This document shows positions 52,080-58,950 of a DNA stretch of 64,000 nucleotides, piece by piece. The position numbers and the translations under genes are program-made. Positions within the stretch are counted from its first letter, which is position 1, and every line of letters begins with the position of its first letter. The notes beneath the pieces are model-generated. The model was not told the origin of the DNA, searched no databases, and was given only the letters and a program-made list of their open reading frames with translations. Origin of the DNA: JAISGQ01 sp045604965 (GTDB lineage Bacteria > Bacillota > Clostridia > Oscillospirales > Acutalibacteraceae); assembly GCA_045604965.1 (NCBI GenBank), contig JAZUPB010000041.1, forward strand, positions 1 through 64,000. The letters are read 5' to 3'.

Positions 52080-52775
52080 TCATTCAATATTTGCATAATC
52101 GAATATCTGCCCAACTATCCCGGAATCATCACCGTTTACATTTGTATATGAATCCGGAACATCGCCTACAATAATAGTTTCTGCTACCAAATAATCTCCT
52201 TTGACAGTTGTGTATTCAGTAAAACCGGGAGTTATCACCATAATATTTGCAGAAACACTGCACATTATACTATGCCTTGTCTGATTGATTCCAACTGATA
52301 TGAATGTACTGTCAACAGATGTGACCATTTCTCCATATAATTTTACCCTGATATCGATCTCCGGACCTTTATCATACAACATACCGATATCCATCAATGT
52401 TCCAATAGGAATTTTAAATTCAGTATTATTATTTTCCTGCAGTTTCTTCTGAACTTCTTTTCCCAGTTCGCTTTTAAAGGCATTCACAAGATTGCTCTTT
52501 GTTGATATGGATTGCACTGCCCCATTCTCATCATTTATTATATCAACAAAATCATCATAATTATATTCGCCCTTTTTCAATACTTCCACAACCGCATCGT
52601 TAACCACCTGCGACGCTATTCTTTTTGAAATTGTTCTGACTGTATCACGGATCATATTTTTTATTACTGCATTAAAAGAGATTATTAATACAAAAACCAG
52701 TAAAAAAACAGTGATTCTTCTGATTTTTTTATATTTTTTTGATTTTTTAGGCTTACAGTAATACAAATCACTCAC
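52080..52775 (-). CDS. yunB: Sporulation protein YunB-like
   Basis: A 231-residue protein with a basic N terminus, one membrane helix (residues ~22-40) and an extracytoplasmic domain. The YunB signature lies in the middle: IPIGTLMDIGMLYDKGPEI, then VKLYGEMVTSVDSTFISVGINQ and TRHSIMCSV. In Bacillus, yunB is transcribed in the mother cell by sigma-E and is needed for efficient sporulation. This is the clearest sporulation gene in the window. Confidence 0.87.
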   Translation of the reverse strand: MSDLYYCKPKKSKKYKKIRRITVFLLVFVLIISFNAVIKNMIRDTVRTISKRIASQVVNDAVVEVLKKGEYNYDDFVDIINDENGAVQSISTKSNLVNAFKSELGKEVQKKLQENNNTEFKIPIGTLMDIGMLYDKGPEIDIRVKLYGEMVTSVDSTFISVGINQTRHSIMCSVSANIMVITPGFTEYTTVKGDYLVAETIIVGDVPDSYTNVNGDDSGIVGQIFDYANIE

Positions 52776-52791
52776 CTCCGTATATTCTATT

Positions 52792-52819
52792 ACAGTATAC
52801 TGTTAATAAAACAATATGT
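52792..52819 (-). promoter_or_regulatory. Candidate sigma-E-type promoter of yunB, overlapping a 12-bp palindrome
   Basis: ACATATT (52813-52819) and TATACTGT (52792-52799) on the minus strand, 13 nt apart, resemble the sigma-E pattern of an ATATT -35 and a CATACAAT-like -10. The palindrome ACAGTATACTGT at 52792-52803 covers the -10. The match is partial. Confidence 0.35.
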
Positions 52820-52832
52820 GAGTATATTTATC

Positions 52833-52861
52833 TTGAATTGTTATGCAAAATAGGATAGAAT
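52833..52861 (+). promoter_or_regulatory. Sigma-A promoter of the oxidoreductase-amylase fusion gene
   Basis: TTGAAT (52833-52838) and TAGAAT (52856-52861) with a 17-nt spacer, 31 nt before the ATG. Confidence 0.8.
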
Positions 52862-52892
52862 AATCGAAAAAGCAATTGGGATGTGATTTTTT

Positions 52893-55256
52893 ATGAAAAA
52901 ATACAAATGGGGTATTGTCGGTACCGGAAATATAAGCAGCAGCTTCTGCAAAGCGCTCGGTACTCTTGACAATGCTGAAATATATGCTGTATGTTCCAGA
53001 ACTCAGGAAAACGCTTGCGAATTCGCGAAAAAGTTCGGTGCATCTCTGACATTTACCGATATAACTGAAATGGCACAAAGCGGTGTCGATATTATTTACA
53101 TCGGTACACCACACAGCAAACACGCACAGGCCGCTTACGATGCTCTGAGCGAAGGAATTCCCGTTCTCTGCGAAAAAGCATTTTCATTAAATCTCAATCA
53201 AACCCAAAAAATTATTTCTCTTGCAAAAGAAAAAAATGTATTCCTTATGGAAGGTATGTGGACTCGTTTCCTGCCTGCCATAAACAAGGTAAAAGAGTGG
53301 ATTGACAATGGTCTTATTGGCGACATTGGAGAAATTCAGGCGTCTTTTTCATTCCCCCAGCGCGATACCAGCCCCGAGGGAAGGCTTCTCAACCCTGCTC
53401 TTGGCGGCGGTGCCTTACTCGATATTGGTGTTTATCCTATTTTTATATCTCAGTGGCTTTTCGGCGGTCAGCCCGAAAACATAGAAACTTCTGTTAAATT
53501 CACAGATACCGGAGTTGACAACGACAGCACAACAATTCTCCATTACAAGGACGGAAAGAAAGCTTATATTTCCACAAATTTCGTTTATGATTCCTGTCAC
53601 GCTACAATTATCGGCAGCAAAGGATGCATCTTTATTCCTAACCTTTGCTGGGCTTTTAGTGCATATTGTATTACTGACGGGGTAATTAAAGAAAGCTTTT
53701 GCGAGCCGTACGAAGACGGTCTTAAATATGAAGCTGCACACGTTATGCAGTGCCTCGACCAAGGGCTCACGGAGTCGCCCTTATATCCCCTTTATATGAC
53801 TGAAGACGAGATGTCTACCTGCGACAAAATCCGTTCTCAGTGGGGACTGGTATATCCCGATGACAATGCGCATATCGGACCGCGCACTTCATCTGCATCA
53901 TTTGAAAAAACAGCTATGCCAAGCACCCCTGATTGGTGGCGAAGCGCCGCTTTTTATCACGTATACCCCTTAGGCTTCTGCGGTGCGCTGAGAAATAACG
54001 ATTTTGCAAGTGAACCGGTAAGTTCTATATCCACATTGACTGATATTTCTTCCGATATTGCCTCAAAGGGATTCAATGCTCTCTATCTTGGACCGGTCTT
54101 CGAGTCCACCTATCACGGCTATGACACTGCAGATTATACAATTGTCGACAGGCGTCTCGGAACCAACTCTGATCTTTCATATCTTGTTTCTTCTATGCAC
54201 AAAAACGGAGTCCGCGTGATTCTTGACGGCGTATTCAACCACGTCGGCAGAAATTTCAAGCAATTTATGGATGTACAGGTAAATCGTGAAAACTCCCCGT
54301 ACCGTTGGTGGTTTAATATTGATTTTAACGGCAACTCTCCTTATAATGACGGTTTCTGGTATGAAGGCTGGGAAGGACATTATAACCTTGTCAAGCTAAA
54401 CTTAAAAAACGATCAGGTGCGCAATTATTTGTTCCAGTGCATAAAAGGCTGGATCGAGGAATTTGATATTGATGGCTTACGTCTTGATGTTGCTTATTGC
54501 CTTGATCATAATTTCCTCCGTTCTCTTCGTCAGTTCTGCAAATCCATCAAGCCGGACTTTTTCCTTCTCGGCGAATGTCTGCACGGCGATTATAATACCT
54601 GGTGCAATCCCGAAATGCTTGATTCCGTTACAAACTACGAGTGCTATAAGGGTCTGTATTCTTCTTTCAACTGCAGTAATATGCACGAAATAGCATATTC
54701 GCTCAACAGACAGTTCGGCTCTGAGCATTGGACAATTTACAAAAATCTTCCTCTTTATACATTTGTTGATAATCACGATGTATCCCGAATTGCATCTCTC
54801 TTGAATGAAGCAAAGCATCTCCCCCTCATATACTCACTTCTTTTTGCAATGCCCGGTATTCCCTCCGTATACTACGGAAGCGAAAACGGAGTAAAGGGAA
54901 GCAAGGAGCAAGGCGATGAATCACTTCGTCCGTCACATTCTTCACTTTGTTCACAAGGCAATACCGATTCAGAGCTCTGCGCATATATACAAAGACTTTG
55001 TGATGCAAAAAAGAACTCCCCTGCTCTCTGCTTCGGTAGTTATAAACAGCTCTACGTAAACTCAAAACAGCTGGCATTTATAAGAGAATACAATGGTCAG
55101 CAGATCATATATGCACTCAACTGCGATAATACTCCTGCAAATCTTCACATCGGAATCAGCTGTAACGCATATGATTTGCTCACGCAATCAAATATCAGCA
55201 TAAACGGATCAATTAATTTACCTGCATTTACTTCGGTAATAGCTCAAATTAAATAA
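52893..55256 (+). CDS. Fusion of a Gfo/Idh/MocA oxidoreductase with a GH13 alpha-amylase-type hydrolase
   Basis: One 787-residue cytoplasmic polypeptide without signal peptide. Residues 1-325 form a NAD(P)-dependent sugar dehydrogenase: dinucleotide motif GIVGTGNIS at 7-15 and catalytic-lysine motif LCEKAF (Lys95; Ala replaces the usual Pro). After a ~25-residue linker, residues ~350-787 form a GH13 barrel with all four regions: DGVFNH (445-450), GLRLDVAY with nucleophile Asp532, LGEC with acid Glu561, and VDNHD with Asp629. The hydrolytic triad is therefore complete. The frame is open across the junction. A ROK regulator follows in the same direction. The substrate is probably an intracellular malto- or isomalto-oligosaccharide. 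Confidence 0.93.
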   Translation: MKKYKWGIVGTGNISSSFCKALGTLDNAEIYAVCSRTQENACEFAKKFGASLTFTDITEMAQSGVDIIYIGTPHSKHAQAAYDALSEGIPVLCEKAFSLNLNQTQKIISLAKEKNVFLMEGMWTRFLPAINKVKEWIDNGLIGDIGEIQASFSFPQRDTSPEGRLLNPALGGGALLDIGVYPIFISQWLFGGQPENIETSVKFTDTGVDNDSTTILHYKDGKKAYISTNFVYDSCHATIIGSKGCIFIPNLCWAFSAYCITDGVIKESFCEPYEDGLKYEAAHVMQCLDQGLTESPLYPLYMTEDEMSTCDKIRSQWGLVYPDDNAHIGPRTSSASFEKTAMPSTPDWWRSAAFYHVYPLGFCGALRNNDFASEPVSSISTLTDISSDIASKGFNALYLGPVFESTYHGYDTADYTIVDRRLGTNSDLSYLVSSMHKNGVRVILDGVFNHVGRNFKQFMDVQVNRENSPYRWWFNIDFNGNSPYNDGFWYEGWEGHYNLVKLNLKNDQVRNYLFQCIKGWIEEFDIDGLRLDVAYCLDHNFLRSLRQFCKSIKPDFFLLGECLHGDYNTWCNPEMLDSVTNYECYKGLYSSFNCSNMHEIAYSLNRQFGSEHWTIYKNLPLYTFVDNHDVSRIASLLNEAKHLPLIYSLLFAMPGIPSVYYGSENGVKGSKEQGDESLRPSHSSLCSQGNTDSELCAYIQRLCDAKKNSPALCFGSYKQLYVNSKQLAFIREYNGQQIIYALNCDNTPANLHIGISCNAYDLLTQSNISINGSINLPAFTSVIAQIK

Positions 55257-55268
55257 GCTTTTTACAGC

Positions 55269-55325
55269 ACCTCCGCGCTTGACTAGGCTATCAGTTTTTG
55301 ATATCATAAATGAAAGTGCGGAGGT
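55269..55325. repeat. 12-bp inverted repeat enclosing the ROK promoter and covering its ribosome site
   Basis: ACCTCCGCGCTT at 55269-55280 pairs with AAGTGCGGAGGT at 55314-55325 (11 of 12, the other a G-U pair in RNA). The right arm contains the GGAGG ribosome site, and the loop contains the -35 and -10. It could be an operator or, in read-through RNA, a hairpin that hides the ribosome site. Confidence 0.7.
55279..55307 (+). promoter_or_regulatory. Sigma-A promoter of the ROK regulator gene
   Basis: TTGACT (55279-55284) and TATCAT (55302-55307), 17-nt spacer. The start point would fall near 55314, so the resulting mRNA begins in the right arm of the inverted repeat and lacks the left arm. 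Confidence 0.75.
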
Positions 55326-55331
55326 ATTTCT

Positions 55332-56549
55332 ATGGATATTAAAGGAAGTAATCAGAGCCTTGTCAAAACAACAAATCAGGCACTTATAATTAATACCATA
55401 CGGGAAAAAGGTAAAATGTCACGAAGCGAGATTGCAAAACATCTCTCATTATCTAATCCCAGTGTATCTAAAAATGTCGATAACCTTATCGAAAAAGGAC
55501 TACTTATCGAAACCGGTTCTTTGGTCACTGATGTTGGCAGAAGACCTATTATGCTTGAATTTAACGGTCGCCACGGATGTGTCGCAGTAATTGATCTGTC
55601 CAGCAGCGACGGCAGAATCTGCATAGCTGACCTGGACGGAAATAAACTAAAATACTCGCGCGTTGAAGGCGGTAAAATAATTTCAAGGGATATGCTTGAA
55701 GGAATCATAATAACCCTAAAAAGTATGCTCAAGGACGTTGTTGGAAAGTGCGGTTCCTTAATAGGCATCTGCATCGGCGTCCCCGGTGTTGTTGAACCGA
55801 AAACAGGACACCTGCACTGGTCTTCGCGAATCGATGACTTCCATAACCTTGATCTGAAGGGAATGTTCAACAAAGAATTCAACGTTCCGATTACTATAAA
55901 AAACGACGTTAATTTAGCTGTTTGCGGAGAGCGTGTTTTCGGTTGCGGAAACAATGCACAGAATATGATTTATATCAATATTGATGCAGGTGTTGGCATC
56001 GGAATTGTACTTGACGGAAAATTATACGAAGGCCGTCGCGGCTTTGCCGGAGACTTAGGTGTTTTGCTTGCAAATATGAATGATGCTGTCAATACTGATC
56101 GCAAAGACTATATGAAGCTTATTCTTGAAAATAAACTTTCCACTTATAATATGATCAACGATGCAGTTGCAATGTTCGACAGCGGACGCGAAACTATTCT
56201 TCGAACCATTGTATCAAGCAGCTCAGATATAGTTTTCACTGATCTTGTAAAGGCGTACGGTATGGGCGATAATGCTGTCCGAGGTATCCTTCTCAATTAT
56301 GCAAAATATATTGCTGTTCTTATGAAAAATCTTGTCAGTCTTTTTGATGTGGATCTTCTTGTTGTCGGCGGTCAGACAACACGTCTTGGAAGCTCTTTTA
56401 TTAACGATTTGACTGATTATTTTCTTTCTCTCCCCGGTTATGCGACCGCTGAAATCAGAGCCTCAAGATTACTTGATACTGCAGTTATTTACGGCGGTAT
56501 GTATACTGCCGCGCAAGCTGCAATTAATGAGATTATTGAAAACAAATAA
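55332..56549 (+). CDS. ROK-family transcriptional regulator
   Basis: A 405-residue protein with an N-terminal winged helix (SRSEIAKHLSLSNPSVSKNVDNL, residues ~30-52) and a ROK sugar-binding domain: GICIGVPGVVEPKTGHL, NIDAGVGIGIVLDGKLYEG and GFAGDLGVL. The ROK zinc motif (GH followed by CXCGXXGCXE) is missing; GVLLANMND takes its place. It therefore looks like a repressor that senses a sugar without kinase activity. Its neighbour, the oxidoreductase-amylase fusion, is the obvious target. GGAGG lies 7 nt before the ATG. Confidence 0.92.
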   Translation: MDIKGSNQSLVKTTNQALIINTIREKGKMSRSEIAKHLSLSNPSVSKNVDNLIEKGLLIETGSLVTDVGRRPIMLEFNGRHGCVAVIDLSSSDGRICIADLDGNKLKYSRVEGGKIISRDMLEGIIITLKSMLKDVVGKCGSLIGICIGVPGVVEPKTGHLHWSSRIDDFHNLDLKGMFNKEFNVPITIKNDVNLAVCGERVFGCGNNAQNMIYINIDAGVGIGIVLDGKLYEGRRGFAGDLGVLLANMNDAVNTDRKDYMKLILENKLSTYNMINDAVAMFDSGRETILRTIVSSSSDIVFTDLVKAYGMGDNAVRGILLNYAKYIAVLMKNLVSLFDVDLLVVGGQTTRLGSSFINDLTDYFLSLPGYATAEIRASRLLDTAVIYGGMYTAAQAAINEIIENK

Positions 56550-56586
56550 AAAACAAGGGTCAGACATAATCTGACCCTTGTTTTTT
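56548..56586. terminator. Bidirectional terminator between the ROK gene and the 778-residue gene
   Basis: A perfect 17-bp stem (AAAAAACAAGGGTCAGA with its complement) has a 5-nt loop and T-runs in both directions. Confidence 0.93.
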
Positions 56587-58921
56587 ATTTGTCTTTTCTG
56601 TACTTTTTGACCTTGATCTTAACTTTATGAGTTCTTTCGATGTATTCATCCAACAATCCGAGAGTTTCTAAATCATTAAGCATATCTTCGTCAGAATACT
56701 CATCTTCATATGGCGACTTGGCAAAGGGAACTTCCGGCGCACGATTATTTTCATCAAATCGTTCAACAGGTTCTTCCTCAACCTCGACTGTTTCAGGCTC
56801 TTCTTCCTTAACCTCTTCCTCTTCATACTGAGCGTATACAGGAATAATAGGTTTAACTGCAACTCTTACTGAAGAGTCTTCAGGCTCCGGATCATTCTTT
56901 GTCTCATAAAGTTCTGTGAAGTCAATTTCCTCTGTTGTAGAAGGATATGTTTCCACTTCGATGATCTCTTTTTCTTCTTCCTCAGGTTCAATCGCCTCAG
57001 TAAGATCACGAACAGGAGGCATTACTATTACAACAGGCTCTTCTTCAATAACTTCCTCTTCCTCAGGTTCGTCTTCGATAACAACCGGGAACGGTTCCTT
57101 CTTCTCTTCTTCAGGTACTTCTCTGTTTTTCAGATACTTGAGAGCAAGCACAGCCAACAGCACCAAAACAAGGAGAATAAGAAGGACAAGAAGTATTATG
57201 AAGATAATTGCATCTACATTTGTATATCCACCGGTAAAAGACACTGATGCAGTACCATCGGACATCATAAATCCGAGGCAATTTTCATCTTTTCTGCCTT
57301 CCACGGAATATGAACCTGCAGATGTTTCAACATAGCCTCTTCTTAATTCATCATCAGATATAAATGAATAGTAGTAGGAGGTTACATTAGTCATACTAAG
57401 CAGCGAGGAAATATCATATGTATCGCAAAGAGATGTATCGGGTGAAACCTTAATTATGCTCTTTGTGCGTCCGTATGATATTTTGCGCTCTGCAGAACCG
57501 CCAAACAAAGTCTCTTCTGCTCGAGTGATTTCTTTTGCTGTACCATTGATCTGAATTTCCACACAGGGAGAAGTATATTCTTCGGAGAAACCATCAAGAA
57601 GAACATTGATCTTTGTATTCTGAGCACCCTTAATATCATAATAAGCTTTTATGTTATTCAGGATTTCATCAGATGTATCATCATCCATAATGATGTATAT
57701 CTCACGTGTATAATTATCATCGCCTCGTGCAATAAGATTATAATACACAAGACTTGCAGTGCTTATACTCTGATAACGTGTATTAAGTGTCAGGTATGAT
57801 GCCTGTGAACCGTAATCAAGAGTATTACCGCCCAGTGTAGGCTGAGCGTCAACTTCTACCCCATCTATTTCAGCGTTCAGCTGTGAAGGAGCACCTCGCT
57901 CAGATACGATGTTATAAGTAAACGGCATCTGAGAATCCACGCAAAACTTTGTAAAGCTTATGCTTTCTGAAAACTCCTCAAGTGTTGCAAACGGAACACT
58001 TGCATCAGTAACATCGCCAAATCCTGCAGTGCATGTATCACCTAATATTTGAGTTGTTTTCGCGGAAAGATCAGAGACATCTCTTGCTTTGAACTCAACT
58101 GAAATAACTGCAGACGATGACAAATCAGTTGCATTTACTTCTGAGCCAAGCGGCTTTACCGATTCAAAATAAGCAATTATATCAGTATAGCTATCCTGAT
58201 CAATTTCAGGAATCATTCTGAACTCAATAATTCTTTCAAAGTAGCCGTTGGATTTAAGCACAGTCTTAAATCCTACTTTTGAAATCATTGTTGCCTTACC
58301 TTCGGCAACATCGACTTTACCGCCTTCTAACTGATAATCCTTATCTCCTACAGCAACAACCACACCTGTCTGTTTGATAAACGCAGCCGCTACCGGAACA
58401 TCCGAAACACTTACATCAGCACCACTTATAAACTGATCAATAATTTTATCTGCTTTTATAAAAGAAAACAGCTCTTTGCTTTCAAAATCCTCCTGAAAAG
58501 TCAAACCTTTCATAAATATCTTATCAGAAGTTTCAAAAACAACATTGGGTTTTCTTCCAAGGAGTTTTTCTATTTTCTGTATGTAGTCTTCTTTTGAATT
58601 AAATCTAAGCGTCAGTTCAAATTTAGCTCCCGTTTCATCATCAACAAGCTTGCTTTCAAGCAAATTGGGCAACTGACTTTCAACTAACTTATCGAGATCC
58701 TCCAACGAATCAAATACTGTAAGAGCCTGATTCTTATCAAACGAAATAGTCATAACTCGTTCGCCGTAAAAGTCGCCGGACACATTAATTTTCGTATGCA
58801 GATCGACAGTAAAATTTGCTGCGTCAGCAATAGAACAACCAACAAAAGCAAGTATGACGGCAACCAGTACAAAGAAAGATATCGCCAGCTTTTTTATGCC
58901 TGATAAATTAATTTTTTTCAT
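56585..58921 (-). CDS. Large membrane-anchored extracytoplasmic protein with acidic cytoplasmic tail
   Basis: Not recognised. The 778-residue protein has an N-terminal signal sequence ending AFVGCS, where Cys29 may be lipidated although Phe at -3 is not ideal. A large beta-rich extracytoplasmic part (~30-565) follows. One membrane helix (~570-597) precedes a ~180-residue cytoplasmic tail extremely rich in Glu, ending in a basic tip (KIKVKKYRKDK). It would thus be held at both ends. It starts 29 nt after the 829-residue TPR protein and is probably its partner in one transcript. Confidence 0.8.
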   Translation of the reverse strand: MKKINLSGIKKLAISFFVLVAVILAFVGCSIADAANFTVDLHTKINVSGDFYGERVMTISFDKNQALTVFDSLEDLDKLVESQLPNLLESKLVDDETGAKFELTLRFNSKEDYIQKIEKLLGRKPNVVFETSDKIFMKGLTFQEDFESKELFSFIKADKIIDQFISGADVSVSDVPVAAAFIKQTGVVVAVGDKDYQLEGGKVDVAEGKATMISKVGFKTVLKSNGYFERIIEFRMIPEIDQDSYTDIIAYFESVKPLGSEVNATDLSSSAVISVEFKARDVSDLSAKTTQILGDTCTAGFGDVTDASVPFATLEEFSESISFTKFCVDSQMPFTYNIVSERGAPSQLNAEIDGVEVDAQPTLGGNTLDYGSQASYLTLNTRYQSISTASLVYYNLIARGDDNYTREIYIIMDDDTSDEILNNIKAYYDIKGAQNTKINVLLDGFSEEYTSPCVEIQINGTAKEITRAEETLFGGSAERKISYGRTKSIIKVSPDTSLCDTYDISSLLSMTNVTSYYYSFISDDELRRGYVETSAGSYSVEGRKDENCLGFMMSDGTASVSFTGGYTNVDAIIFIILLVLLILLVLVLLAVLALKYLKNREVPEEEKKEPFPVVIEDEPEEEEVIEEEPVVIVMPPVRDLTEAIEPEEEEKEIIEVETYPSTTEEIDFTELYETKNDPEPEDSSVRVAVKPIIPVYAQYEEEEVKEEEPETVEVEEEPVERFDENNRAPEVPFAKSPYEDEYSDEDMLNDLETLGLLDEYIERTHKVKIKVKKYRKDK

Positions 58922-58950
58922 TTTGCCGCTCCTTTCTCAAGTACAAATTA

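Noticed and set aside
52803..53123. Minus-strand frame of 106 codons over the start of the fusion gene
   Set aside because: It runs antisense across the dinucleotide-binding motif of the oxidoreductase domain and has no supporting signals.
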